Assembly: GCF_014696615.1 (NCBI RefSeq)
Contig: NZ_JACJQJ010000052.1
Location: 1-57,503 of the forward strand
Length of the DNA stretch: 57,503 nt
Direction: 5' to 3'
From: Nostoc linckia FACHB-104
Lineage (GTDB): Bacteria > Cyanobacteriota > Cyanobacteriia > Cyanobacteriales > Nostocaceae
Shown here piece after piece: positions 10,056 to 19,053 of the stretch. Under the pieces are notes generated by a model that was not told the DNA's origin, made no database searches, and worked only from the letters and a program-made list of their open reading frames with translations. The number at the start of each line of letters is the position of its first letter. Position 1 is the first letter of the stretch. The position numbers and the translations under genes were made by a program.

Positions 10056-10404
10056 AAGTCTTTGTGCAAATAGTTCTCAACGCTTCAAAAACCTAACTTA
10101 AATATCGAAATATTATTTTCCTGCATTGAGTGCAATCAGTAAGAAAAGACGTTCGGTGAGACGATTCGCTCATGTAGAAGACAAACAACGGTGTAGATAA
10201 ACGCTCCAATCCAGCAGAAATGCTGGATTTTTTACTTTATCTGGGTGTCCTCACATCCCCATGTTATTATTGATTTCGTGCCCATACTTGAGATATGTGG
10301 TTCAATTACCAATCAGTTGCTGTAATTTATTAATAGAGGTGAACAGTAAATTAACACCTCTGATTTGTAACTATGACAAATAATTAGTTAATCCACAAGT
10401 GAAA
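10056..10404. other. 349-nt intergenic region with terminator
   Basis: Apart from the intrinsic terminator at 10208-10233, nothing was recognised. The right end borders the 3' end of the minus-strand tRNA-Pro. Confidence 0.6.
10208..10233 (+). terminator. intrinsic terminator after the PEP-CTERM gene
   Basis: Perfect 9-bp stem AATCCAGCA/TGCTGGATT with a GAAA tetraloop, followed by further T residues. It lies about 150 nt after the PEP-CTERM stop. Confidence 0.85.
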
Positions 10405-10478
10405 TCGGGATGACTGGATTCGAACCAGCGGCCCCTTCGTCCCGAACGAAGTGCGCTACCAAGCTGCGCTACATCCCG
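10405..10478 (-). tRNA. tRNA-Pro (anticodon CGG)
   Basis: A full cloverleaf reads on the minus strand. The 7-bp acceptor stem is CGGGATG/CATCCCG with discriminator A. The D-arm is GCGCAGCTTGGTAGCGC. The anticodon stem CTTCG/CGAAG encloses loop TTCGGGA, giving anticodon CGG. The T-arm is CTGGTTCGAATCCAG. The 3' CCA is not encoded. No intron is present and no partner tRNA lies nearby. Confidence 0.97.
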
Positions 10479-10719
10479 GCGTAATGACTGTCATCACTAG
10501 AACATTTTATCACAAACCTCGATAATTTACAAAACAATTAGAGGCTGGGAAGCAACTTTTAACTAGAGAATTTAGTAATTAGGACTTTAGCCCTAGATTT
10601 TCTTCACTAGATGACTACCTAGGAACTGATGAAAATTAATTTGATGAACTAGTACTTTTCATAGTGATAAATAATTTGGTAAATTACGCTCAATTAAACA
10701 CAATTTAAAAATTTTTTAT

Positions 10720-11355
10720 ATGCTGAAACAGCTATGGGCGGCTAGACACAAATACAGCCAGCTATTTTGGTGTATTTTCTTAGCAGTAGTAATTTGGAAT
10801 ATACCTCAATCAGCCTTGGCAGATGTTAATCAGCAGGATATTAACAGTATTATTCGCACAAGGGACATTGCGCTACAAGCCCTAAATACTCGCGATTTTT
10901 CCAAAATAGAACCTTACTTGCATCCAAGTTTTACGATCACAACAGTCGATAACCAAGTTTTTCACAAAGTACCTGAGTTTGAGAAGTACTGGAATCAGCA
11001 ATTCTCGACTACGATCAAAGATATCAAAATGCAGCTTAAAGAAGAGCCTGTCAGAACATTTCTTTCACCAGAAATAGATGTTTCTACAGGAGATGCGATC
11101 GCATCTTTCTATTTTAAAGATGGTAAAGCGGCTGATATGGCGTTGCGTTGGACAGCAGTTCTGCAAAAAGCTCAAGATAAATGGACGATTCAATCGCTGC
11201 ATTTCTCCTCGAATCTTCTGGACAATCCAGTATTAAATGCTACATGGCGATGGAGTCAGACTATGGCTGCGATCACAGGTATAGGTGGCTTTTTGTTGGG
11301 AGTAGTTGTAACGTTTGTATTACGCCGCAAATCGGGAGAAATTCGTAATTTTTAG
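10720..11355 (+). CDS. membrane-anchored NTF2/SnoaL-like protein
   Basis: A 211-residue protein. An N-terminal hydrophobic segment (about 15-34, ending QSALA) looks like a signal peptide or anchor. The middle (about 40-165) has the pattern of SnoaL/DUF4440 NTF2-like domains: a helix with RDIALQALNTRDFSKIEPYLHPSF, then alternating strands ending in WTAVLQKAQDKWTIQSLHFS. A C-terminal membrane segment (about 181-203) is followed by RRKSGE, so the domain is probably outside the cytoplasmic membrane with a short cytoplasmic tail. NTF2-like domains may be enzymatic or only bind ligands; no catalytic residues can be assigned. It is convergent with the YcxB-like gene. Confidence 0.75.
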   Translation: MLKQLWAARHKYSQLFWCIFLAVVIWNIPQSALADVNQQDINSIIRTRDIALQALNTRDFSKIEPYLHPSFTITTVDNQVFHKVPEFEKYWNQQFSTTIKDIKMQLKEEPVRTFLSPEIDVSTGDAIASFYFKDGKAADMALRWTAVLQKAQDKWTIQSLHFSSNLLDNPVLNATWRWSQTMAAITGIGGFLLGVVVTFVLRRKSGEIRNF

Positions 11356-11393
11356 TTCCTAATTCGCAGTTATGTTTAATTGTGCCGACCAAT

Positions 11394-11879
11394 TTACCAC
11401 AATTTAATTAGTTGTTTACCTTCTAAAAATAAATCAAATCTGTGTATATCCTTTTCTGACTCAAAAGCTGCTACTGGTAAGTAGTGATATTGTGCTTTTG
11501 TAATATATAAGAAATAATATTCACCTTTTTTAACAACTTTCATAAAATGTTCGTATCTCATTTTTGTTAGACTGCCGTCTTCAAAGCAGATGGTAAAAAA
11601 GTTTTCATCCATTTCACAATATCTACTTTGAAAATTTAAGTCAGATGTTCGTCCTTGTAAGCGCAGCCATAGAGGTACAGACAAAAAATAGGCTATTAAA
11701 CCTAAGAAATATATCAACCACCAATCAAATCTTTGCTGGATTACCGCTAGCACTATATTAATGGATGTTAAAATCAACAAAATAATGAAAATAAATTTCA
11801 TGCGTTTATAATAATCGGTCGCAATAATCCCTCGTAATTCTTTAGGACTAATTTGAAAAGTTTTAGTTTTAATCTGCAT
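11394..11879 (-). CDS. YcxB-like membrane protein
   Basis: A 161-residue protein with two adjacent membrane segments (about 28-47 and 52-72). A soluble C-terminal domain follows, with FFTICFEDGSLTKMRYEHFMKVVKKGEYYFLYI. This is the layout of the YcxB-like family: two transmembrane helices, then a small PH-like beta domain. The function is unknown. It may be co-transcribed with the downstream part of the minus strand: its start lies 49 nt from the end of the CocE-like hydrolase gene, which is transcribed first. Confidence 0.75.
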   Translation of the reverse strand: MQIKTKTFQISPKELRGIIATDYYKRMKFIFIILLILTSINIVLAVIQQRFDWWLIYFLGLIAYFLSVPLWLRLQGRTSDLNFQSRYCEMDENFFTICFEDGSLTKMRYEHFMKVVKKGEYYFLYITKAQYHYLPVAAFESEKDIHRFDLFLEGKQLIKLW

Positions 11880-11927
11880 AGTTGGTTCGGTATTGGTGAT
11901 TTGTGATCCTGATACTCTTGTCTGCTT

Positions 11928-13583
11928 TTAAATATCTGCCACAATAGGTAATACAACACGGGAATTCGCCTCATTTCCGCAACTAACAGTTAAAGTAATA
12001 ATTTGTGCATTGAGTAAAGTTTCGCTGCTATTTATTGCACTATTTTCAGAATTCATAGCGTAGGCGGGAAAACAAGCAAAGCTCAAATTCAGACGTAAAG
12101 CATTACCTTTAGCTATTCGCACACAAGTGGCTTGTAGCTGAATTTGTGTTGGGATAGGTTTTGCGCCTTCTCGACAATGCACATATCCTTGAGTCACATT
12201 ATATACTTGCCCATCAGGATGAACTTCGGACAGCACTGCACACAAATCATAACTTGGTTGATCAGCGCTGCAAAAGATTTCCACTATGACATCCCCTGCT
12301 AAATGCAAGTTGTCCGCTAGTGGTTCTGTAGTGTAAGTTAATACATCAGAGCGTAAATCAAGATGCGATCGCTCAAATACTCCCGCAGGGATGGCTGCAT
12401 GACCACCCAAAGCGGGAACTGGTCGCCAAGGATCGTGAACTAAGACATCAGTGCTGAGTGCTGAGTTCAGAGTGCTAAGTTTTCCGGAGTCTTCGCGGAT
12501 GCTGGCTAGTCCAGTAGTTGATAAGTAATAGGATTGTTGATTTGGTGTTGGAAATTTGGCGAAAGTTCGCCAAATATTACTTCCCATCTCGAATAAGCAT
12601 ACAGGTTCTTCTGTGAGTAAACCTGTATCGACATCTTTAAGAAACTGGTCAAACCAGCGAATTTGCATCCTATCTACAGGACTGGCTGCTTTGGGGCCGA
12701 AGTCAACATTACCCACTTTACGACCCCAAGGTAAATGTGCCCAAGGCCCAACTAATAAATGTTGGGGTGTGGTGCTACGCGCCGCCATATCTTTATATAA
12801 ATGTAGAGTTCCCCGCAGATAAGTATCAAACCATCCACCTATGTGGAACATTGGTAAATCAACGCTTTGCAAGTGGCGTTTGGGTGAAAGTTCTTCCCAA
12901 TAATTATCTGGTTGGGGATGGGCAAACCATTCGTGATAAAAAGATTCTGGTGCGAGATGTTGCAAAATTTCTGGATTATTTATAGGGAGATTACGCGCAG
13001 CTGTAAATAATGCTTGATAAGCAACTTTATCTCCTCTTAAACGGGCAGTTTCGGTAGCTAATTGAATTGCCCATGCTAGATTAGTTTGCAAACAGAATGC
13101 ACCACCTTCATAAGCCCAATCTGTATATAAATCATAGCCAATCATGGCTGGGCAAATAGTTTTTAAAGCGGCTGGTTGATTAGCAGCCGCATACATCTGT
13201 GTCATTCCTTGATAGGAAAAGCCATACATTCCTACTTTGCCATTGCTGTGAGGTAGGTTTGCAACCCAATTTACCGTATCTTCGCCGTCTGCAATTTCAT
13301 TGGCAAATAATTTAAATTCTCCTTCAGAAGTACCTCGCCCCCGGACATCTTGAATCACTACGATGTAACCTTGGGCGGCATACCAAGTAGGATGGGCATA
13401 GACCACAGTTGATGCGATCGCTCTTCCATAAGGTTGTCTCATTAATAATATGGGAAACTCCCCAGCCGTGTCGGGACGATAGATATCTGCATCTAACCGC
13501 ACGCCATCACGTGTATGCATCGAGGCTGTTTGTTTGGGAAGTACTTTGAACATGAGTCTGGAAGAATATATCAATGGCACCAT
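11928..13583 (-). CDS. CocE/NonD family serine hydrolase
   Basis: A 551-residue alpha/beta hydrolase of the X-Pro dipeptidyl-peptidase S15 / CocE type, which cleaves acyl esters or amides. The N-terminus MHTRDGVRLDADIYRP is the family hallmark. The nucleophile motif is GKVGMYGFSYQG with Ser in GFSYQG. The downstream FHIGGWFDTYLRG probably carries the catalytic Asp. The C-terminal jelly-roll domain (about 390-545) is present, with LVHDPWRPVPALGGH and VYNVTQGYVHCREG. No signal peptide is seen, so it is likely cytosolic. An internal ATG at residue 11 (13553) gives MFKVLPKQ and is an equally good start; neither has a strong ribosome binding site. The physiological substrate is unknown. Confidence 0.88.
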   Translation of the reverse strand: MVPLIYSSRLMFKVLPKQTASMHTRDGVRLDADIYRPDTAGEFPILLMRQPYGRAIASTVVYAHPTWYAAQGYIVVIQDVRGRGTSEGEFKLFANEIADGEDTVNWVANLPHSNGKVGMYGFSYQGMTQMYAAANQPAALKTICPAMIGYDLYTDWAYEGGAFCLQTNLAWAIQLATETARLRGDKVAYQALFTAARNLPINNPEILQHLAPESFYHEWFAHPQPDNYWEELSPKRHLQSVDLPMFHIGGWFDTYLRGTLHLYKDMAARSTTPQHLLVGPWAHLPWGRKVGNVDFGPKAASPVDRMQIRWFDQFLKDVDTGLLTEEPVCLFEMGSNIWRTFAKFPTPNQQSYYLSTTGLASIREDSGKLSTLNSALSTDVLVHDPWRPVPALGGHAAIPAGVFERSHLDLRSDVLTYTTEPLADNLHLAGDVIVEIFCSADQPSYDLCAVLSEVHPDGQVYNVTQGYVHCREGAKPIPTQIQLQATCVRIAKGNALRLNLSFACFPAYAMNSENSAINSSETLLNAQIITLTVSCGNEANSRVVLPIVADI

Positions 13584-13903
13584 AGATCAGCATAGAGCTA
13601 CACAGAGACTTGCGATCGCGCCAATCAGAGGAAAGGGGGCAAGGGAGCGGGGAGCAGGGGGAAGAACTTATAATCTAGAAGATGGAAGTAGTATGGCAAT
13701 GCGGTTTCTGTAAAAACTGCTGTAAGCGCCTACTATTTCACAGGTAAATTCCAATCTTTCCCCCTTTTTCCTTTTCCCTTTTCCCCTTCACCGAACTATA
13801 TTAGATACACCCTGTTTGGGTAAATTATCAAACATTGGTAAAAGATTAATCATTTTTTTACCAAGTATTACTACTGAGGCAAAATCTGGGGTAAGGTGAA
13901 TGC
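13584..13903. other. 320-nt intergenic region with purine-rich repeat tract
   Basis: Divergent promoters are expected here. A G-rich low-complexity tract with units of GGGGGCAA and GAGCAGGG type lies at about 13627-13663, and a pyrimidine-rich complement of CCCCTTTTTCC type at about 13760-13790. Nothing else was recognised. Confidence 0.5.
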
Positions 13904-14272
13904 ATGAATTACGAAACAGCTCGCAAAATCCTCATAGACCAAACAATAACCACCGAGGACAATCCAGATTCCCTGTTAATGCGTATGCATCAGGGAAAAC
14001 CGCCAGTTCCCGGTCAAATCACTTCGATTTTGTTGGCGTTAAAAGTGGTGTTTGAGGCCCTCAAAGAATCTTCTAGTCTCGACAGAGAATTAGCTTATGC
14101 CCTTTTTCAGTTAAGTATTAAGCCTTCACAACTATTTGTTGGCGGACGCAGGGCTGGGATTGATTGGCCGCCATTATTGAAGGAAGATTTGTTGCGAATT
14201 GCTTTAGCAGCCGAAAGTATCTTTTCTACTAAATGGCAAACTCCACCTTCTGCTGGATTTGGAGGAGTATAG
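13904..14272 (+). CDS. conserved cyanobacterial protein of unknown function
   Basis: A 122-residue, mostly helical soluble protein starting MNYETARKIL. It has no signal peptide or membrane segment. The central PPVPGQITSILLALKVVFEALK and the C-terminal ELAYALFQLSIKPSQLF read like a small helical bundle, followed by a Gly/Pro-rich tail. I know the family only as a conserved cyanobacterial hypothetical, sometimes annotated 'dethiobiotin synthetase'. No Walker A or other DTBS motif is present, so that name is not supported here. The gene stands alone with divergent and convergent neighbours. Confidence 0.75.
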   Translation: MNYETARKILIDQTITTEDNPDSLLMRMHQGKPPVPGQITSILLALKVVFEALKESSSLDRELAYALFQLSIKPSQLFVGGRRAGIDWPPLLKEDLLRIALAAESIFSTKWQTPPSAGFGGV

Positions 14273-14409
14273 GGAGTACCATGAAAACTTGCAATCAAAA
14301 AGATAATAGTGGGTTAGCACGCATTCAATAATTGTGGGTAAAATCCTAAACTGTTGTGCGTCTAACCCATCCTATAAAAATTGCCATAAGGCTTCAAATT
14401 TAAAGCTAT

Positions 14410-15021
14410 TTAACGATTTCGCAGTTCTGCTTCTAATTTGTCTAAATCACTTTTGAGTAAAATAGTCATTTGCCCAGTGAAAGCCTTACCTTCTCTAGGC
14501 TGGGCTACTTCTATCCAATAAGCATAGCGATCGCCTAGACGCAATTCTCCCTGTAACGCTTCTCTAATGGGAGTTTTGGCAAATCTAGCTGAGTTAATCG
14601 CACTTTGATTGGGATATTTATAGAGTAGCTGGGCACGTTCAAAATCTTGATAAATATCTAACCCATAAATTACCCGTAAAGCTTCTTGAAAGCGCTCAAA
14701 TGTCATGCCATTAACAGCATCATACATAGTAATGCGCTCAGAACGAATCATGCTACGGTCTTTAGTAAACGCAACTTTACCTGGCGGTAATACTGATGCT
14801 AAAAAAGTGAATCGCTGGGCTGCTGTATCAGTCTTTTGTACAAATAAGCGCTCTCCACTGTGGGGACGTAGTGTAGGATGTGCTTGAATCCAGGTAGTTA
14901 CTTCTTCAGTTTTTTGCCCTGGTAAAGCATTGGCTTTGGAATCAGCAAGCATTCCCACCGATAGCCAAGAAACCAGAGACAAAGGCAAAATTAAGCAATT
15001 AAGCAGAGATTTGTTTAGCAT
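14410..15021 (-). CDS. exported conserved protein of unknown function
   Basis: A 203-residue protein with a clear signal peptide (about 1-33, hydrophobic core LILPLSLVSWLSVGML, cleavage near NALP). The mature part has the GERLFVQKTDTAAQRFTFLAS and DAVNGMTFERFQEALRVIYG segments and ends in a charged helix, LLKSDLDKLEAELRNR. It has no cysteines for disulfides and no enzyme motif that I recognise. It is probably periplasmic or thylakoid-lumenal. Genes like this are widespread in cyanobacteria as hypotheticals. Monocistronic. Confidence 0.7.
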   Translation of the reverse strand: MLNKSLLNCLILPLSLVSWLSVGMLADSKANALPGQKTEEVTTWIQAHPTLRPHSGERLFVQKTDTAAQRFTFLASVLPPGKVAFTKDRSMIRSERITMYDAVNGMTFERFQEALRVIYGLDIYQDFERAQLLYKYPNQSAINSARFAKTPIREALQGELRLGDRYAYWIEVAQPREGKAFTGQMTILLKSDLDKLEAELRNR

Positions 15022-15167
15022 TTTCTCAATCGGGAATTATATGTAATCACCCCATTAGCTACTCCCAATCGGGTGCTGAATATAGTTTTCCCGTTTTTTG
15101 GCAAGATTATTTCATATAAATTTAAAAAAGATGGCTGGGGCTGTAAGTTTTTTTACGGATTGGGGTT

Positions 15168-15247
15168 TGGTGTTGGGTGTTGGGTGTTTGGTGTTTGTTA
15201 CCTCATTCATCCCCAATTACCAATTACCTATTACCTATTACCCACCC
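15168..15247. repeat. heptamer repeat tract (GGGTGTT and ATTACCT classes)
   Basis: Short tandem units of TTGGGTG type (about 15168-15200) and then ATTACCA/ATTACCT type (about 15218-15243) fill the space just beyond the stop codon of the alcohol dehydrogenase gene. Confidence 0.6.
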
Positions 15248-16276
15248 TCACGCCTTCAGCGCTACTTTAATTACCTTGCGCGCTTTCATGTCATTAAATA
15301 CCTGTGCTAAATCTTGTAAGGGACGATGTTCGCTGATTAGCAGTTCTAAAGGTAGTCTACGGCTAGCTATTAATGCTAGGGCTGCTTTTACATACTTGGG
15401 GGTGTTGTGAAATACTCCCTTCAGGGTAAGTTCGCTGTAGTGTAGCTGTTCTGTGTTGACTGTAATAGTTGTATCTCGTGGACAGCCACCAAATAAATTT
15501 ACAGTTGCACCAGGACGAGCACAAGCGATCGCAGTTTCCCAAACGCTAGGAACTCCTGTGGCTTCAATGACTACATCTGCACCCCATCCTTGGGTGTGTT
15601 CTTTGACTACACCGGGAATGTCGGGAATTTGATGATAGTTAAATGTTTTGGCTGCACCTAACTTTTTACCAATTTCTAGCCTTTGGTCATTACCGCCCCA
15701 TAGCCATACTTCAGCTTGAGTACTATCAGCTATGGCTGCGACAAACATTAGCCCAATCGCCCCATCTCCCAAGACGACTACTCGATCTGCGGGTTTGATT
15801 TCAGTACGCCCTACGCCATGCAATACACAAGCTAAGGGTTCTGTCATGGCTGCTAATGCAAAGGGCAAGTCATCAGGAATGGGCAGCATATTATGCTGTA
15901 CTATCGGCGCGGGAATTTTTAGGTATTCGGCAAAGGTGCCGTTATTCCAGGTCAAATTTGGGCAGAGGGAATATTCTTGCCGTTGACAAAAAAAGCAATT
16001 CATGCATGGAGCAGAGTTATTCGCAACGATGCGATTGCCTACTTGCCAACCTGTAACACCTTCACCTAGTGCGACAATTTGCCCAGCTGCTTCATGACCA
16101 AACAAAGTTGGTGGTTTCAGCATTCTGGCATGACCACCACGCCGCCAGACTTTTAAATCTGTGCCGCAAGTTGTAGCCGCTCCCACTTTAATCACTACCT
16201 CACCAGCAGCCGGAGTCGGATCGGATACCTGCTCTAAGCGTAAATCTTCTTGACCATAAAGTAAGGCTGCTAACAC
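15248..16276 (-). CDS. zinc-dependent medium-chain alcohol/polyol dehydrogenase
   Basis: A 342-residue MDR-family oxidoreductase. Catalytic zinc ligands are visible as Cys37 (TTCGTD) and His61-Glu62 (FGHEAAG). The structural zinc site is Cys91, Cys94, Cys97 and Cys105 (APCMNCFFC and SLCPN). The Rossmann fold follows with VVVLGDGAIGLM, then ADVVIEATG. The closest general types are threonine/sorbitol-like dehydrogenases using NAD(P); the substrate cannot be told from sequence. The start is a GTG at 16276, since the ATG-less MLAALLYGQ N-terminus fits the family. A perfect 18-bp hairpin ends 15 nt upstream of it. It may be the third gene of a glycosyltransferase / zinc-ribbon / dehydrogenase group on this strand. 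Confidence 0.9.
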   Translation of the reverse strand: MLAALLYGQEDLRLEQVSDPTPAAGEVVIKVGAATTCGTDLKVWRRGGHARMLKPPTLFGHEAAGQIVALGEGVTGWQVGNRIVANNSAPCMNCFFCQRQEYSLCPNLTWNNGTFAEYLKIPAPIVQHNMLPIPDDLPFALAAMTEPLACVLHGVGRTEIKPADRVVVLGDGAIGLMFVAAIADSTQAEVWLWGGNDQRLEIGKKLGAAKTFNYHQIPDIPGVVKEHTQGWGADVVIEATGVPSVWETAIACARPGATVNLFGGCPRDTTITVNTEQLHYSELTLKGVFHNTPKYVKAALALIASRRLPLELLISEHRPLQDLAQVFNDMKARKVIKVALKA

Positions 16277-16291
16277 AGCTTTTGACCTAAA

Positions 16292-16330
16292 TGAGTAACT
16301 CCACCTGATTTTATCAGGTGGAGTTACTCA
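16292..16330 (-). promoter_or_regulatory. perfect 18-bp hairpin upstream of the dehydrogenase
   Basis: The arms 16292-16309 and 16313-16330 are perfect inverted repeats (TGAGTAACTCCACCTGAT and its complement) with a 3-nt loop. The structure sits between the zinc-ribbon gene and the dehydrogenase, just before the latter's GTG. No T-run follows on either strand, so it is less likely a terminator. It may be an operator, an mRNA stabiliser or processing site, or a dispersed palindromic repeat. Confidence 0.6.
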
Positions 16331-16417
16331 CAAGTCAGCCTTAATCTCATAGGTCTGTAGTGAACACTTGCGTGCTATAAATTTCAGGATTTTAGCCCTG
16401 ACTACAAACATATTGCC

Positions 16418-16603
16418 CTAAGAATTAGCTGTTGGTTGGGGAAGAACACCTGTATTGCGGGTTTCCACATTCGACAGACGACTCATATTTAACAGTGGTA
16501 CTTCTTGTCGGCAAGATAGACAAAACCAATACACTTCGCTATGGCGAATATGGCGCAGGAGGGAACCACCACAACATGGGCAAGTGTTGGCTCTCATACT
16601 CAT
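16418..16603 (-). CDS. small zinc-ribbon protein
   Basis: A 61-residue protein with a compact zinc ribbon: Cys8/Cys11 (TCPCCGG) and Cys28/Cys31 (WFCLSCRQEVP). The tail is low-complexity. The start at 16603 has a good ribosome binding site, GGGAGG about 9 nt upstream; the second Met (residue 3) is too close to matter. It lies 52 nt after the end of the GT4 gene on the same strand. It may bind nucleic acid or act as a small regulator; no partner can be named. The cysteine pattern and RBS make it a real gene. Confidence 0.75.
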   Translation of the reverse strand: MSMRANTCPCCGGSLLRHIRHSEVYWFCLSCRQEVPLLNMSRLSNVETRNTGVLPQPTANS

Positions 16604-16655
16604 ACCGATGTCCTCCCTAAAAAGATTGTTTAAATGTGAAAAAAATTTTTGTTAA

Positions 16656-17723
16656 TTAAAGCTGAATCTTGGCAGCATGAATGCGGCCATTGGAATTTAT
16701 GCGATCCTTGATAATTTGCTCGTAGACGGCTTCATAACCGTTAACCATTTGGCTGACACTAAATTTGTTTTCTACGTATGTACGGCAGGTTTGTCGATTG
16801 AGGTTTAAAGCTTGCGGAATCATCTGTGCCATTTGTTCATAGTTTTGGCAGATAAAACCTGTTTCACCGTGAGCAATTACTTCTGGTACGGAACCGAGAT
16901 TCATGGCAATTACAGGTGTACCAGTTGCCATTGATTCAATCATGACTAAACCAAAAGGTTCTTGCCAGGTAATGGGAAAAAGAGTTATAGCAGCATTGCC
17001 CAGAAGTTCAGCTTTTTCGGCATGGTTGACTTCGCCTAAATATTGAATTTGCTGACCATCAATGTGGGGAGCAATCTCTTGTTCAAAAAACTTCGAGTCT
17101 ACTGCATCAATTTTTCCTGCCATTTTTAAGCGCCAACCAGTTTGCTTTGCAATTGCGATCGCATGGTGTGGCCCCTTTTGGGGGGAAAAGCGACCTAAGA
17201 ATGCCAAGTATTCTGGTTCTTGGTGTTGTGCTTTAAACGGATAATCTTCAGGATTAATTCCGTTATAAACAGTGCCAAAGTAGTTTAAGTCTATTTGTCG
17301 TTGAGCGTTACTAATACTAATGTATGGTTGCTTTTGATGATGGCTATAAACTTTACAGTTATCGTTGGTAAAGCTGCCGTGCAGAGTATGTACAGTGGGA
17401 GTGGGAACTAAACTCGCCAAAGACAATGCCGATATCCCTACATGGGAATGAATAATATCGAATTCCTTAGCTCGTTGGTAAACTTGGCTCAGTTCAAGCA
17501 TTTCATAAACTGCATACTCTTTGACATGGGGGTCTAAGCGTAATGCTCGGGGATAAACTGCTTGCAAATTAGCCAGAGTTTCGGAATCGCCAGAGGCAAA
17601 TAAAGTAACTTCATGACCGCGACGGACTAACTCATCGGTCAAGTGACTTACTACCAGTTCAATTCCTCCATATGTAGGGGGTGGAACTCTTTCCCATAAG
17701 GGGGCGACTTGAGCGATCTTCAT
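16656..17723 (-). CDS. GT4 family glycosyltransferase
   Basis: A 355-residue GT-B glycosyltransferase. The N-terminus is MKIAQVAPLWERVPPPTYGGIE with the GGIE acceptor-side glycine loop. The C-terminal half has LAFLGRFSPQKGPHHAI and the donor motif EPFGLVMIE (E-x7-E), then GTPVIAMNLGSVPEV. No membrane segment, so cytosolic or peripheral. This subgroup is common in cyanobacteria and is often found with polysaccharide or glycolipid genes. Here it leads a possible three-gene minus-strand unit with a zinc-ribbon peptide and an alcohol dehydrogenase. The acceptor is unknown. Confidence 0.9.
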   Translation of the reverse strand: MKIAQVAPLWERVPPPTYGGIELVVSHLTDELVRRGHEVTLFASGDSETLANLQAVYPRALRLDPHVKEYAVYEMLELSQVYQRAKEFDIIHSHVGISALSLASLVPTPTVHTLHGSFTNDNCKVYSHHQKQPYISISNAQRQIDLNYFGTVYNGINPEDYPFKAQHQEPEYLAFLGRFSPQKGPHHAIAIAKQTGWRLKMAGKIDAVDSKFFEQEIAPHIDGQQIQYLGEVNHAEKAELLGNAAITLFPITWQEPFGLVMIESMATGTPVIAMNLGSVPEVIAHGETGFICQNYEQMAQMIPQALNLNRQTCRTYVENKFSVSQMVNGYEAVYEQIIKDRINSNGRIHAAKIQL

Positions 17724-18175
17724 ATGTTTTGGTTCAGCCGATTAATGTTGTTCTCCCGATGAGAACTTAACTTTAAACTTGGGGGGCGAAGAACTTATAA
17801 TTAAGCTTCTGAAATTTAAATTAACCAAGTTCATGCCCACAAGTGCAATATCGGTTAACCGTACTGTGCAAACGCACCAAACAATTTCAGATAGACCGTA
17901 TTTGCCCCCTTGCGACTACAATACCAATGTACAATCTACTGCTTAGTACTTTCATCTGTCTTGGGGATCATTAGACAATTCGACCTATTCTGTAACTTAA
18001 CCTACTGATTGGAAAAATTTGTAGCTGAAAATACTAAATTCTCCCTTGGGATCAATTGTTTTCAATTCTGATTGACGGAAAAGCCCTTATAATCTAGAGA
18101 CTACATGAATATTAAATAAATGTAAAAATCCCTCTCATTAATGATTATTAATTAAATTATGTAAATTCGGGATCA
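17724..18175. other. 452-nt divergent intergenic region
   Basis: This lies between the minus-strand glycosyltransferase and plus-strand xth, so promoters for both are expected. A short inverted pair GTAC...GTAC lies around 17929-17950. No RNA gene or ORF is supported. Confidence 0.5.
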
Positions 18176-18964
18176 ATGAAAATCGCTACTTGGAACGTGA
18201 ACTCAATCCGTATTCGTTTAGAACAAGTTATTGATTGGTTAAATCAAAATCCTGTTGATGTTCTCTGCTTGCAAGAGACAAAAGTAACTGATAGTCAATT
18301 TCCGCGATCGCCTTTTGAAGACTTAGGCTATCAAGTATATATATCAGGGCAAAAATCATACAACGGTGTAGCTTTAATCAGCCATCAACCTTTATTAGAT
18401 ATAAGTACTGGGTTCACCGCAATTGTGCCTAATTTACAACCAGAATGGGATGAGCAAAAACGTGTAATTACTGGAGTCATTGATAATGTGAGGATTGTCA
18501 ATCTTTATGTCCCGAATGGTTCATCTATAGGTAGCGAAAAATACGAATACAAGCTGCGTTGGTTAACAGTACTACGGGAGTATTTGCAACTACTATTAAA
18601 ATCACATCCTGCCATCTGTGTATGTGGCGACTTTAATATTGCTTTAGAAAATAAAGATATTCACGATAAAGTGAAAACGGAAAATCACATCATGGCTTCC
18701 GAACCAGAACGGCAAGCTTTGAAGGATATACTCACACTGGGATTTGCTGATGCCTTTCGTAAATTCAACTCTGAAGGTGGGCACTTCAGCTGGTGGGATT
18801 ACCGTACCGCAGCCTTTCAGCGTAACTTAGGCTGGCGGATTGACCATCATTATCTCTCCCCAGTATTGTATGAGCGTGCTACAGGCTGCATTATTGATGT
18901 TGCACCCAGAAAGTTAACTCAACCTAGCGATCACACGCCAGTAATTGTGGAATTAGAAATATAG
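18176..18964 (+). CDS. xth: exodeoxyribonuclease III
   Basis: A 262-residue AP endonuclease/3'-5' exonuclease of the ExoIII family, acting in base excision repair. The N-terminus MKIATWNVNSIRIRLEQVIDWL is the family signature. Glu34 in LCLQETKV binds the metal. CGDFNIA supplies the catalytic Asp-Asn pair, WRIDHHYLS is present, and PSDHTPV near the end holds the catalytic Asp-His. Length matches the family. Transcribed alone; a GGGTACA/TGTACCC hairpin follows the stop. Confidence 0.96.
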   Translation: MKIATWNVNSIRIRLEQVIDWLNQNPVDVLCLQETKVTDSQFPRSPFEDLGYQVYISGQKSYNGVALISHQPLLDISTGFTAIVPNLQPEWDEQKRVITGVIDNVRIVNLYVPNGSSIGSEKYEYKLRWLTVLREYLQLLLKSHPAICVCGDFNIALENKDIHDKVKTENHIMASEPERQALKDILTLGFADAFRKFNSEGGHFSWWDYRTAAFQRNLGWRIDHHYLSPVLYERATGCIIDVAPRKLTQPSDHTPVIVELEI

Positions 18965-18984
18965 CAATTTTTAAGTCTGCGTCA

Positions 18985-19003
18985 GGGTACAACATGTGTA
19001 CCC
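18985..19003 (+). terminator. hairpin after xth, weak terminator candidate
   Basis: A perfect 7-bp stem GGGTACA/TGTACCC with a 5-nt loop, 20 nt after the xth stop. It lacks a T-run (TTAATT follows), so termination would be weak or Rho-assisted. Confidence 0.4.
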
Positions 19004-19053
19004 TTAATTCCTATATAGCAGATTAAAACTTCATGAAGCAGTCCATTACGCTT

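Noticed and set aside
13904-14272. Dethiobiotin synthetase label for the 122-residue protein
   Set aside because: No P-loop or other DTBS motif and far too short; kept as unknown.
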